Assembly (NCBI GenBank): GCA_029641185.1
Contig: JAPWGK010000018.1
Coordinates: 1-64,000, forward strand
Reading direction: 5' to 3'
Length of the DNA: 64,000 nucleotides
Source: Pseudofabraea citricarpa
Lineage: Eukaryota; Ascomycota; Leotiomycetes; Helotiales; Dermateaceae
The notes beneath the pieces were generated by a model. The model made no database searches. It was not told the DNA's origin and saw only the letters and a program-made list of their open reading frames with translations. This document shows, in pieces, positions 26,969-37,760 of the stretch (position 1 is its first letter; each line of letters starts with the position of its first letter). The translations under genes and the position numbers were made by a program.

Positions 26969-29900
26969 TCACCTCGCTCCAGCTCTTATTAACTCTTTAA
27001 ACCTAGTCCCTTCCTCTATAGCTAACAGCATCGGATTCCCAACTTCTACAATCTCTCCCATGTCCATGACAACGACCTTATCAAAGTCCATGATCATATC
27101 TAGTCGATGGCTAACCGCCACAACCGTATAAGCCCTGAATTCAGCCTTGATAATACCCTGCATAACACTCTCCGTTTCCTGGTCCGCATTCGAGCTCACC
27201 TCATCCAATAACAATATACCGCCCTCCGAGCAACCACCCCCCAGCCCCAGATTACGCGCCCGGACGCGTCGTCTCAGCAGCGCACGCCCAAGCGACATGA
27301 GTTGCCGCTGTCCCGCGCTGAGAGTCACCGCGCTCATGCCTGCGTCCAGGCCACCCCGCTCCTCGACGAACTGCCACAAGTTCACGCCCGCCAGGACATC
27401 TTGGCACTCTTCGGGTGTTGAGACGTTAAAAGGATCTACGTTTGCCCGGAAGGTCGACCCGTCGGGCAGGAACACAGCTTCCTGGGGAACAGCGATGATG
27501 CGCTCGCGTAGTGCGCTCCGTTCTATGCGGCGAAGGGGTGTGTTGTCGATGACCACATTCTGTGAGGTCTCTGGAAGGGGGTTGAGGAGCTTGAGGAGTA
27601 AAGCGACGAGGCTGGACTTGCCGCTGCCGGTACGACCACAAATGGCAACTTTCTCGCCCGACTGGATCGTGAGGTGGATGTCACGTAAGGCCAAATTGGT
27701 GCTGGCGGCGGTTTCGTCGACCGTACTACTCATGGATGTTAGCATTTAGATATGCGAGATAGGATTCATAGATATGGTTTCTTACTCATATTTGGCGGAT
27801 ACACCCTTCAGCTCCACCATACCATGTTCAGGCCATTGCTCAGGAGGTACCGCGTCTTCGTCATCTCTGTCCTCGGCAAGAAAACCTGGATATCCCAAGC
27901 GTTAGTAATGATGCAATGTTTGTCCCTAGAAGGTCGCCAAGGGGTTCGTTCTTGGACGTGATTTCTGCATCGGCCTTGATTCGGCCTTGTACTTACCGAA
28001 GGCTCTCAGAGTTGTGATGCCCTTGATAGTGTCAAGAAAATGTGTGCTAGACGAATACATATTTAGTGAGGAGCATAGCAGGGGCCTCGGGCATGGTTGT
28101 AGGCGAAGGTAGACTTACTACAAGGGACTTTTAGCCTCAAGATCTAGCAACCTTAGCTGCCTAGAAGTCCGTAGGTAGAACCTTTGCACGATATACAAGA
28201 GGGCGCCGAGCAGAGGGTAGCTTATAGCCAAGTACAGAGGCCTAAAACTTGACAGTGTTGTCACTGCAGACATTTACGATGTCTGGTTGCAACAGACTTA
28301 CACAAAACAGAGTGTACAACGTTGCATCTGGCAACTCAGTGTCAACGAGGTTCAGATCTTGCGAAAACAGGTTGGTAATGACACCGGTATCCGTCTTGGT
28401 GAAGAAGCTTAGCGGTGCTCGAATTAGTGTTCGCAGGGCATCCTGGTGGAGACTGGCACCTGCTCTTCTTATCGAGACAATGAAGAGTGCGAAACCGAGG
28501 AGAAATAGCGACATCATGGCGCAGAATTGAAGCAACGCATATATCCCAGCGTAATAAGCGTAGGAGTGCGCCGGATGGTTCGAGGAGATGTCATTAGTCC
28601 AGTATGTGATCCCTGTCATAGCTGGCATTAGTTTATGATACTCTGGGGTTTAGAACAAGCTTCTGTTGTCCTGTTTTGACTGCCCGAAAACAAAGTTGAC
28701 TCACAAATTGTGGGAAAGTTTGTGAAGAAGCCCCAAAGGACAGCGAAGAATAAACTGCATCCTGCCACGAATGACCCCATGTTTTTGATGTAATGCTTGT
28801 AGACGGTTCTATCCCCAATCTGCCGCGTTTCATCCGTATCTGGCGCAAGGGTCTCCGTATTGATGGACGTTCTACCAAGCAGTTGCGGCTTCAATTCCAG
28901 CACAGGTTTCTCCGGCGCCATTTTCTCGGACACAGCGTTGCTAACGGAAGAGCCTCTCAATCCTAGACTATGTACATATCCGTGACTGGTCATCAAGCTG
29001 TGAAAGCTACCTTGCTCGACAACGGTGCCGTCTCCAAGTGCTATGATGTGATCCGCCGCGGGCAAATGCCTAATGCTGTGAGTGCATAATACAACCGTCG
29101 AGCGTCGTCGTCTGAGTATTCCATCCAATCCAAAGACTTTCTGAAAGACCTGCTCCTCAGTATCTGTATCTAAACCACAGAAGATGTCATCGAGGACCAG
29201 CAGGTCGGAAAGGCGTTGCTTCTGCCCCCCAGATAGGGCGATCCCATCAGATCCAATATTGGTTCGGTCTCCCTGGGGGAGTGTGGCGAAGTCGAAGAGT
29301 AGGGCCGTAGCCTCGATGACTTCGGCATACCGCTTATCATTGAGCGGAGAGAAGCCAATAATATTGTCCCTGATCGAGCCATTTGAAAGGAACGCTGTCT
29401 GATCGCAAAACCCAACGTGGGGGAACCTGGTGCTCAAAATGACACTGCCTTCGCTGACAGGAATTTCGCCAAGTAGTGTCTTGCAGAGCGTCGATTTCCC
29501 CGAGCCCACAGGTCCGATAACAATTGTAAGCGAGGACTTCGAGATCCGAGTGTTCACGCCGTGTAAGACGAACTTGTCGGCTTCCCAGCCGAAATTGCCG
29601 TTCTTAATTACAATCGGGTACGTCGAAGAAGACCCGGTATCCGCCAGGGCCGCTTCTGTGTTCGGCTCCAAATCAGCGACAACTTGGCGGAAATCTTGGT
29701 GAGTATCGCACTCTAAGAAGGCCTGTATTCGACCTAAACAGGCCAGTCCAGAGACGAGCTCGGGGACTGATAGGAAGATCTGTGATAGCGGAGTCGTCAA
29801 CAATGTCAGGAAAGAAAGACTCGTGAACACTCTGGAGATATCTAGTGTTCGTTGAGTGAGTGCGAGGGCGAGTGGAGGGCTCAGCAGCAGGGGGGCGAAT

Positions 29901-31491
29901 GCAAATACCGCGGCAATGATAGTCATTTTACGAAATGTTGCTCCTGCCGCGAGCTCCTCGATGCGGAGTTTCTGCACGAAGTCGCTAATGGTACCAGAGA
30001 GGCCCGATATCTTCATGTTCTTCATGCCAGTGATGGCAGTAGCCGTGAGCCCGACACGCTTCTGAACCCCCGCCAGCCTGGCCCTCTGTGCGTCCCCGAT
30101 GAAGAGCATCAGGATTCCAATGCCGAGAAAACAGACAATCACAGCTCCGATTGGTGCGACAAAACCCACACCGAGTCTGTTATACAATAGCCACGCAGCC
30201 AAAGCAGCCTGGATCAAGCCTGCCCAAACTTCGTGCAGAGTCCTGAAGCCCATCTTGATGCGCTCAATATCGGTGCTCATCAATGTAAGCGCAGCGCTAC
30301 CGTCGCCAGTTCCAATACCAGCTTGTGTGGCTTTGATAAAGGTTTCAGTAACTAGGATCGAACGTGCCATTGTCCGGAATCGGTGGTGAAAGTACCTGTA
30401 CTTATGTATAAGTAAGAAGTTTTGCTAGTAGTCCCTTCGTGGATTTCACCATACCAAGAGAGAGCCGTGGAGATAGCGATCCCCGCGTAGATCAGAAAGC
30501 TTGCACCGATAAATCCATATTTGATATTCGCGTCAAGTTTAGGTTGGGATAAGTAATCCAGCAATTTTTCTAGAAAAAGCGGTTGGCAAATTTTGAGACC
30601 AAGAGCAACTAGGCGTGGAGGTATGGGAAGCGCAAGGGGGACCTTCAACGTGCGAATCAAGACCTTCAAAAGACCAAACTTATCACCCTTCAGTTTCGAG
30701 TAATCTATGTTCTTAGAAAACTCATCATGGAGCGATTGGGCGTCAAAAGAAGCGTCTAGGGGGTATAGGTCTTGAATGGTCAGAATCTTCCTATCTCCCG
30801 CTAGGAACATCTTGTTAAGCCAGAAGAAGACGCCAAGGGAGAAAATGCCGCTCGTCTCCTCAGGCTGTGCTGCTTTCCGTCCCAGCTTACCCATCTAGAC
30901 TTAGGTTGGGCTTCCAATAGTAATATTCCAGCCTTCCAAGCTATCGTAGCACAGAATATGCCGCTATAGGTGAACTCGGACTTTACATCGGACGATAGAA
31001 AGAATGTTCTTGCCTGGGCGGCATACAGGAGAACAATCAGAAACAAGTAGATGTTCAGTAGCACAGACGGCCGTGGGCTTTTGCTATGATCCAAAACACT
31101 TAGTGTAGCCATGAACAGGGCAGAAACAAGCTTCAGGGCCGAGGAAGCAATGAACAAGCTGGTCACATAGAAGCTTCCAACCGCAGCCAAGACGAGGAGT
31201 GAAAGTTAAAGCAAGACGTAGGTTATGATAGCAGCCTGCAGCGGTATTATCAGCAATTCGAGGCCATACATGCCATATACATGAACAAGAGCATACCACT
31301 TTGACAAGTTGGAACACAGGAGCATTCACCACGGTGGGCTTCCGCGCCTGAGAAAGCGCCAGCCAGAATGATGTTATGGTTAGCAAAGCGGACGGTATGA
31401 TGGAGAAGAACAGCTGCTCGAACTGTACGTTGAAGTCAAAGGCCTCTTGGTTCAGCTGGAACAAGTTCTCCTCTCCGGTAGAGAACGTCAT
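26969..31491 (-). pseudogene. ABCC-type ABC transporter pseudogene
   Basis: Full-size ABC exporter of the fungal ABCC (MRP/YCF1-like) type, two membrane domains plus two nucleotide-binding domains, probably once a plasma- or vacuolar-membrane pump. Visible parts: the N-terminal FDFNVQFEQLFF stretch from the ATG at 31,491; NBD1 with Walker A GPVGSGKST and signature LSGGQKQR; NBD2 with Walker A GRTGSGKSS, signature LSAGQRQL and Walker B ILLLDE. Plausible introns are 31,236-31,296, 30,396-30,454 and 28,622-28,704. Lesions: stop TAA at 31,206-31,208 where family members have Gln or similar; a frameshift near 30,870-30,895; about ten residues missing between the NBD1 signature and Walker B near 29,208; and only about 115 nt between RAFG (near 27,995) and the NBD2 linker, where about 150 residues of membrane domain 2 belong. 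The junction at 28,264-28,301 also fails to keep frame. I infer loss of function. Confidence 0.85.
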
Positions 31492-31796
31492 CTTAGACTC
31501 CCGGGCACACGGTTTTCCGTGCAGGTTGAGGTGGTTTTCTTGCTGACTCTTTGGAGAAATCCATACACAGATTAACCGACTTGATATAGTAAACCGGTGC
31601 GACAACTCACCGTGCTGACAATAAGCTCGTTAGATCGTAAATTAATTGCTCAACCTGGCCTGCCTCAGCCCTCCGACAGGCCTTCATGTTCTTCCTCACC
31701 ACCATCGAGAGAATATGAGCATTTGATATCTGCTGAGCGCTACATATTGACCGCACCGCAGCCACACCCATTGAGTTCTATTAGCGTGTCTTCGAG
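31492..31796. promoter_or_regulatory. Shared divergent promoter, ABC pseudogene / SDR
   Basis: About 305 bp between two start codons pointing away from each other. It must hold the promoters of the ABC transporter (left) and the SDR gene (right). I see no strong TATA box. Confidence 0.5.
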
Positions 31797-32870
31797 ATGG
31801 CCGCGCCAAGCCGTCGTGCTCGTCTCCCGCCTTCCGCCGCGTGGAGTGCCTGGAAGGCTCTGAAAGGCACATACGGCGTGACAGTCTCGGTCCCAGGTGC
31901 CGACCTTCGGGATAAATGGGTTCTGATCACGGGCTCGAACAACGGCATTGGACGGGAAGCCGCGATCCAGTTCGCGAAATCGAGGGCCAACCTGGTATTG
32001 GCGTGTCGGCAGCCGCCGTCGTACGAGACGCATCCCGAGCAAGTCGTCGAGGAGTGTAAGATCGCTGGCGGAGGGGGAGGGCCGGTGGTCGAGTGGTGGG
32101 AGTGCGATATGGCCGACCTTTCATCTGTTGAGGCTCTCGCGAGGCGGTGGAACGAGACTGGCAGACCACTGGATATACTGGTGAACAATGCGGGCTTGCC
32201 GGGTTCGAGCAAGCTTGTCTTGACCGGAGATGGATTCGAGATCTGTCATCAGGTCAACTTCCTCTCCCATACGTTGTTGACCTTGACTTTACTGCCGTCG
32301 ATGGCGAGGGCATCCAGTCCGCGTATCATATGTACCACGTCCTGCTTGCACTACTTGGGCGTGTACGACCTGTCGAACGCCAACACCAACGCCGGCGGTG
32401 GCACGTACGCGAACAACAAGCTGTACTTTCAGATCTGGCTCAGCGAACTGCAACTGCGTCTGCTTCGCCATTCCGATTATCATCACATCGTGGTGCATGG
32501 CGTTCATCCAGGCTACGTCCAGAGCGGCATCTTCAGGCCGGCCAACGACGCCAGCGGAGCCCCGAGGAAGTCAGATCCGTTTTCCTGGGTCATGAGGAAG
32601 CTGCTGCCCTGGTTTGGGATTGATTCGCAGCAGGGTTGTTTGGCCATCTTCAATGCCGCCACTGCGTCGGAATTTGGTCTGCGAGCAGATGACGCCGATG
32701 AGTTCAGAGGCGGCGCCAGGTACTTCAACCGATTATGGGTGGATGAACCGAGCCCCTACACTCGGGATGCCGTTTCCCGAAGGGAGGTTTGGGATTTCAT
32801 CGTGGGCGAGTTGGATTCTAGTAGGAGATTGAGTTTCTCTGACGAGTTAAGAAGGGCAATTTTATTATGA
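31797..32870 (+). CDS. Short-chain dehydrogenase/reductase (retinol-dehydrogenase-like)
   Basis: Intronless 357-residue NAD(P)-dependent oxidoreductase of the classical SDR family. The cofactor motif TGSNNGIG is at about residues 46-53, NNAG follows at about 130, and the catalytic Tyr-Lys pair appears as YANNK, preceded by an ICTTSC stretch that should hold the catalytic Ser. Its length and the TGSNNGIGRE start resemble the retinol dehydrogenase / WWOX-like fungal SDRs, which reduce or oxidise small carbonyls or alcohols; the substrate cannot be told. It is transcribed divergently from the broken ABC transporter, 305 bp away. The ATG at 31,797 is the first in frame and precedes an Ala/Arg-rich leader of about 35 residues. 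The reading frame is intact, unlike its neighbour. Confidence 0.88.
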   Translation: MAAPSRRARLPPSAAWSAWKALKGTYGVTVSVPGADLRDKWVLITGSNNGIGREAAIQFAKSRANLVLACRQPPSYETHPEQVVEECKIAGGGGGPVVEWWECDMADLSSVEALARRWNETGRPLDILVNNAGLPGSSKLVLTGDGFEICHQVNFLSHTLLTLTLLPSMARASSPRIICTTSCLHYLGVYDLSNANTNAGGGTYANNKLYFQIWLSELQLRLLRHSDYHHIVVHGVHPGYVQSGIFRPANDASGAPRKSDPFSWVMRKLLPWFGIDSQQGCLAIFNAATASEFGLRADDADEFRGGARYFNRLWVDEPSPYTRDAVSRREVWDFIVGELDSSRRLSFSDELRRAILL

Positions 32871-33606
32871 GGAGAAATAGTCTGCTTGTTTTTTTTAGGA
32901 GTGCTGGCAGGTATGGTCGCGTGATCAGGCACGGCCACTTGCCCCTTCACTTCAGCCATCTTCCTTTATCTTCGTATAGTACTCTAGATTTCGAAGATCT
33001 TATACTTCTCCTTTGAAGCTTGTTTTCTCATTTTGTTGTGAGTGGGTGTGATAAAGCAGAATAAGGTTATCATGAAATGTAAATAACATGGAAAGGAATT
33101 CTTTAATGATGACAAATCAACAATGATTATTTTTCTTTTTTACTAAATTATATTTTGTGGTTTAAATTTGGTTGTCTTATAAAAGCAAAACCATATAAAA
33201 GGTCATCCCTAGATAAAAATCCGACAGCGGATAATATGACTACGAGTATCGACGTTACCGTATTAGAAGAGGGCACAGGGATAAGAGCAGAGGCTTCGAT
33301 TACCGAGAATAAATAATTCACTTATCAATTCTTACGCTTGGCAGTCCTTTTAATTATAGCTATTTCGTTCTTTAGAGTTTATTTCCTCGATTTGGATTTG
33401 TCTAGTGCAAGAACATCATGCATCACCGCGCACTCGGGCCAATCCATCGGAAAATGGGACAAAGGTCTTCCCGACCAATACTTGAGACAACTGATTAATG
33501 ATCATCGTGAAACTTGGACGTCACATAGCTCTTCCGCCAGTAGAACTATATATACCTTGGTATCGCATAGGAAAATATGCCTTGTTCTTCAAAATCAATC
33601 TTAACG
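32871..33606. other. Intergenic region between two SDR genes
   Basis: AT-leaning non-coding sequence holding the 3' end of the first SDR and the promoter of the second. An ORF at 33,338-33,604 overlaps the start of the next gene in another frame and has no recognisable features. An AT-rich patch lies at 33,115-33,200. Confidence 0.6.
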
Positions 33607-34587
33607 ATGGCTGCGAAAAGAACTGTTCTCATCACTGGTTCAAGCGAAGGTGGGATTGGCGATGCTTTGGCTAAAGAATTTCATCGAAGGGGTCTCCGTG
33701 TCTTTGCAACAGCTCGGAACCTAGCCAAGGTGCAACATCTCAGGGAAATGGGTCTAGAGGTCTTGGAGTTGGATGTCGTTAACGATGCATCAATCAAGCA
33801 AGCAGTTGAGTCAGTCAAGGTTGCAACGGGTGGATCGTTAGATATTCTAGTGAACAATTCTGGAGGAGGTACGTCCTTGTGCTTGGGCTTTTTTCTCTTT
33901 CATTTGGAGACTAATCTAACCATATGGATAGGATACAGCATGCCTCTGTTGGATACGGACCCCTCTGTAGCAAAGAGGATGTTTGACGTGAATGTGTTTG
34001 CTCTCGTAACTGTTACGCAAGCCTTCGCACCCCTTCTGATTGCATCGAAAGGGACTGTGGTCAATATTGGTTCTATCCTCGGACATTTCCCCCTCCCATG
34101 GCAGGGATATTACAATGCTAGCAAAGCCGCTGCCAATCTTCTCACCGATCAGATGCGAATTGAGCTATCTCCCTGGGATGTTAAAGTCGTTCTCGTCGTT
34201 ACTGGCGTAGTTAAGACGAAGTTTTTTGAGAACCTACTCAATCTCCCTGGCCTACCAGAAAATTCACTTTATTATCCTGCCAAAGATCTCATTGAGCCAG
34301 TTATGGCTGGAGCCGAGACGGAAAAAAATGGTGCAGATGTTGATCTATATGCCAATGCAGTTGTGAGCAATGCCTTGAAGTCGAATCCTAAAAAGCACCA
34401 GTGGGTCGGAGGATCTGCCTTTACAATTTGGTTGACTTCGGCATTCGGCTGGTCGACGATCTGGGTAATATTCTTCTTACTTTCTTGCTAAGGTCCAGTG
34501 GTTAACATGATATAGGATTATTTGCTTCCCAGTCTAGTCAACCTCCCCGGTGTGACAAAAGAAATCCATACATCAAAGAAAGTGTAG
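33607..34587 (+). CDS. AYR1-like short-chain reductase (1-acyl-DHAP reductase family)
   Basis: Classical SDR of about 288 residues in three exons: 33,607-33,868, 33,932-34,464 and 34,516-34,587. The glycine-rich motif is TGSSEGGIG, NNSGG sits at the end of exon 1, and the catalytic part is GSILG followed by YNASK. The C-terminal exon encodes DYLLPSLVNL. The family includes yeast Ayr1, which reduces 1-acyl-dihydroxyacetone phosphate on lipid droplets and ER, and related carbonyl reductases; the exact substrate is inferred. I chose the ATG at 33,607 (context ACGATGGCT) over the in-frame ATG at 33,577 because it directly precedes the Rossmann strand. Intron 1 is 63 nt without a stop, so the unspliced frame stays open. 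Confidence 0.85.
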
Positions 34588-34925
34588 AGGATATGATGGA
34601 GAGGGAGTTTCTGTACAGAAGCGTGTGATTTGTGCATTTAGTAAGGTCAACAAAGATTAACTGTTAGCCCTTCCTTGCTTTCATCTATACCTAGCTGGGG
34701 TAGCGATATGAAGATCGGGTTTTGCCACTGTGGTAAAGTAGGTGGCTGCGTGGTTCTAGATTTAACACGAGCCTTGTGTGCAGTTTGTAGTCCTTTCATT
34801 TTGTGTTTGGTAGTGCATGTTAATTTCATGTAAAATTGCAATAAAACGACGAAAATTCAACTGTCTGTTTTTCTGGAACCTGCCCAGTCTCACAATGTAG
34901 CCCTTTGCCCGCAAAAATCTTTTCA
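34588..34925. other. Intergenic region between convergent genes
   Basis: Non-coding DNA between the 3' ends of the AYR1-like gene and the next minus-strand gene. No conserved feature seen. Confidence 0.5.
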
Positions 34926-35954
34926 TTACTGCCCTCTCTCAACATACTGCCGAAGCCATTTTGTTGCAGGCAAATGTAAAGCAATTGAAGCTTCAAACGC
35001 TACCCGATATGAATGTATCCCATCAATAAACGAGGGCCGTCTGTCGCTCCAGCCTGTAGTTTTTCGAATCTTGTCGGAGCTGATCCACTGTGAAAACCCA
35101 ATGATCCAATAATCGAGGTCTTCCCCGGGTTTGGGCACTGGTTGGAATTTGACACCACCGGGAATACTGTATTCCTTCACCAGAGCTTGACCAATATCTT
35201 CCAGGGTTTCATAATATCGACCTGAGACCTGGAACAGCTGGCCCTTAACTTGTTCCCGGAACTCGGGTTTAGACAGACTCACAATAGCTTCGGCGCAGTC
35301 ATCGACGTGCGTGCTATGTAGGATGGTTCCTGGTGCGGCAGGGAGGACAAGAAGAGAGCCTGCCTTTACTGCTTGTTGTGCAAGATGGAAAAGATATCCA
35401 TAACCACTACCTGTCAGACCAAACAAATTTGATGGTCGTAGAAGAGCAGCGTCGAAAAGATCAGTATGGTTAAGAATCTTCATGCAATCCTGAGCTCTTT
35501 CTCGAAGAGCTGGAGGAGGGTTCATGGCAGCCTCTTCCGTCACTGGTTTGAGTCCAGGGTCGCCGTGGAATCCAGTTTCTCCATATTCCTTCATCCCAGA
35601 GGTAAGAATCACCAGAGGTCGGACTCCTTTTTTGTTGCTAGATGTAGCCAGAGAGCGAAGGAGCTTGATAATTCCATGCAAAAGGGTATTGTAATTGGCA
35701 AGGTCTTCCACTGTGACAATAATAGCGTTGAGATAATCGACTCTTGATCCAATCGTCGATGCAAGAGACGGATCATCAAGACCACCGACTATTGGAATGA
35801 TTTCGTCTACTGCTATCATGCTTTCTTTCTCTGGGTTCCTCAGCCAGCCATATGTTTCCCACCCATCTTTCACGAAAGCCCGTCCCACAGCGTGTCCAAC
35901 ATAGCCGCTGCTGCCAATGATTAGGGCCTTGTTTCTTCTTTGAGTTACTGCCAT
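34926..35954 (-). CDS. NAD(P)-binding extended-SDR/epimerase-like protein
   Basis: Intronless protein of 342 residues from the ATG at 35,954. The N-terminus carries the dinucleotide-binding motif GSSGYVG right after MAVTQRRNKALII, typical of the NAD-dependent epimerase/dehydratase (extended SDR) and NmrA-like groups. A conserved-looking RPSNLFG segment and the STHVDDCAEAI stretch are characteristic of extended SDRs. A clear catalytic YxxxK is not obvious; MKEYGETG occupies that region, so activity may be altered or the protein may be a sensor or an isoflavone-reductase-like enzyme. An upstream in-frame start at 36,026 would add 24 basic residues; I prefer 35,954 because the Rossmann strand follows at once. 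A tandem duplication lies just upstream. Confidence 0.8.
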   Translation of the reverse strand: MAVTQRRNKALIIGSSGYVGHAVGRAFVKDGWETYGWLRNPEKESMIAVDEIIPIVGGLDDPSLASTIGSRVDYLNAIIVTVEDLANYNTLLHGIIKLLRSLATSSNKKGVRPLVILTSGMKEYGETGFHGDPGLKPVTEEAAMNPPPALRERAQDCMKILNHTDLFDAALLRPSNLFGLTGSGYGYLFHLAQQAVKAGSLLVLPAAPGTILHSTHVDDCAEAIVSLSKPEFREQVKGQLFQVSGRYYETLEDIGQALVKEYSIPGGVKFQPVPKPGEDLDYWIIGFSQWISSDKIRKTTGWSDRRPSFIDGIHSYRVAFEASIALHLPATKWLRQYVERGQ

Positions 35955-36052
35955 GATGGGAAAAGATTGCCTTGAAGATTCTTTAAATGGAGGAATCCGT
36001 CTTCTTTTGATGATAGATCGATGCATAGGTACCTATGTAGGCATATGCTTAC

Positions 36053-36312
36053 CAACACGACGGTACCGGAAGTATCTCTTCCCCGAGCACCTGAGATGCT
36101 TACAGTATTCATCTGGGATTGCGCAATCCAATACCCCCAATACATAATCCAGTAAAATAGAAACACACCGTGCACTCAATTACACCTATCAACACCACGG
36201 TACCGGAAGTATTTCTCTCCGAGCACTTGAGATGCTTATTCACTTGGGATTGCGCAATCCAATACTCCAATATAAGCATGGTCCGGCAAGGTAGGAACAG
36301 ACCGTGCACTCC
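36053..36312. repeat. Tandem duplication, two units of about 130 bp
   Basis: Two imperfect head-to-tail copies (about 36,053-36,183 and 36,187-36,312). Each contains the palindrome CGGTACCG (36,061-36,068; 36,198-36,205) and the 14-bp perfect palindrome GGATTGCGCAATCC (36,116-36,129; 36,247-36,260), and each ends with CCGTGCACTC. It lies 100-360 bp upstream of the epimerase-like gene and 3' of the Ecm33-like gene. The palindromes stay intact while intervening bases differ, which suggests selected protein-binding sites. Confidence 0.85.
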
Positions 36313-36538
36313 ATTATACTTACCAAAAACTCTCGTATTTTGTTGAAGTAAATAATTATATAACGCTTATTTACTGCCCTCCGCTCCAGTAAACCCTTCA
36401 GATATAAACGTTGTATCCACGGACTTAATCATAATAATATTTAAATGGATTTTTATTTCAACATTTCGACACATGACCATAGAAAGATATCATTTTGATT
36501 AAATCGAATGCATATTATCTCGTATTCCCTTTGGTAAC
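36313..36538. other. AT-rich intergenic stretch
   Basis: Short AT-rich non-coding sequence between the tandem duplication and the stop codon of the Ecm33-like gene. No feature recognised. Confidence 0.5.
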
Positions 36539-37760
36539 TCAAACATGAAGAAAACATGCTGCTACTAATAATCCAATCATACTTTGTCGTGATCTATATG
36601 CAATCATGTTGGTTCCAGAAGTGATTAGAGTTGGCACACTCGAGAAGCTTGACGATATACTGGAAGTTGTAGAGTTCTCGATGGCTGACGTGGCGATAGT
36701 GGTATGGACTGCGGCTGTTGTGCTGAGAACCCCTGTGGTGCTGGCTACTGAAGAAACCACAGATGCAGGTGTAACAATAGTAGTAGCAACTACAGCAGTA
36801 CTAGTTGTGCTACTATATATGGTGACCGATAAGCTTGCATACTCGGTTTCTTGGCTTGCGGTATTAGATACCGCTGCGGTCAAAGAAGGGCTTGCAACCT
36901 GCTCAGTGCTGATGAGCGAAGGAGCCGGAGCGCTGGAAGTAGCGTGAACTACACCAGCACTCTGTGGAAAGAGATTTGAAAAGGAAGTAGTTTCCGAATG
37001 ATAGGCGTTCAACTCAGAGACACAGTCCAACCCGTATCCTTCGCCTGTTGGCCACGAGATAGATTCAAGCTGCGCACCTAGTGCAGCACAGTCCAGCCCC
37101 CCCGAAGATTCAATCCAGATGGAGGTTGCCGATTTCAACGACGAGAGATTGATTCTAGAAAGCGATCTTTTAGCTCTCTGTCTGATTATGCCGCATCTAT
37201 CCTGGACAGTGCTGCAAAGTATAGAACTCACGATTCAAACGGTCCTGAAAATAGAGTATTCCCACCAAGGGTTTCCAAGGCCGGAAGAGAAAGTTCAGTA
37301 AGTGATTCCATATTCCCAAGTCCAAAATAGTTTGCGCTCTTGAGCTTTGGCATCGAGAAAGTGTCAAGATAAGGCACACCGGAAAAGTTGATAGACTCTG
37401 CCGTCTCCAAATCCGGCATGTCGACCGTCGTTACACGGGGAGTACCCATCGTCGGCGTCGAATGAGAAGCACCTGGATTACCGGCACTGAGTCTGCCTAT
37501 GACCTTGACACCTGGGAGAAAGAATTCGCCTTTGAAGTCCACGGAAATACCTACATAGCCACCCAGATCGGGGCAGTTAGAGATGGCGTTAATGTCGGCT
37601 TGTGTCTCGATGAGACTACTTTGAGCACTACAGCTTTGAGCGGCGGCTCCTATAAAGAGTTATTCTTCTGTTTTGTTTTTGTGTAAGAGAGAAAATTTGA
37701 CATACCATTGATTACTTGAACTACTGTTGCTACAGGCAAAACAAGCGAGCGATAGAACAT
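36539..37760 (-). CDS. Ecm33-like GPI-anchored cell wall protein
   Basis: Secreted wall protein of about 362 residues in three exons: 37,706-37,760, 37,232-37,649 and 36,539-37,154. Exon 1 encodes a signal peptide (MFYRSLVLPVATVVQVING). The middle has receptor-L/leucine-rich-like repeats of the Ecm33/Sps2 family (ISNCPDLGGYVGISVDF near the start, LTELSLPALETLGG, INLSSLKSATSIWIES, GLDCAAL). It is followed by a long Ser/Thr-rich region of about 130 residues that would be heavily O-mannosylated, and a hydrophobic tail (MIGLLVAACFLHV) expected to signal GPI attachment. Family members support cell wall integrity. The donor at 37,231 could pair with an AG after only 20 nt, but only the 77-nt intron ending at 37,155 restores the conserved reading. 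Confidence 0.85.

Noticed and set aside
27147..27749. 200-residue plus-strand ORF
   Set aside because: It lies antisense to NBD2 of the ABC transporter, whose Walker and signature motifs read clearly on the other strand; the plus-strand protein is a shadow without features.
30870..30900. Short intron explaining the ABC transporter frame change
   Set aside because: GTAAGC occurs, but only about 20 nt are available before the next usable AG and the family sequence is continuous here, so a frameshift is more likely.
33338..33604. 88-residue ORF before the AYR1-like gene
   Set aside because: It overlaps the next gene's start in another frame and has no recognisable features.
37212..37231. 20-nt intron in the Ecm33-like gene
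   Set aside because: GT and AG are present but the length is too short for a fungal intron and the join gives the wrong frame; the 77-nt intron 37,155-37,231 restores the conserved sequence.
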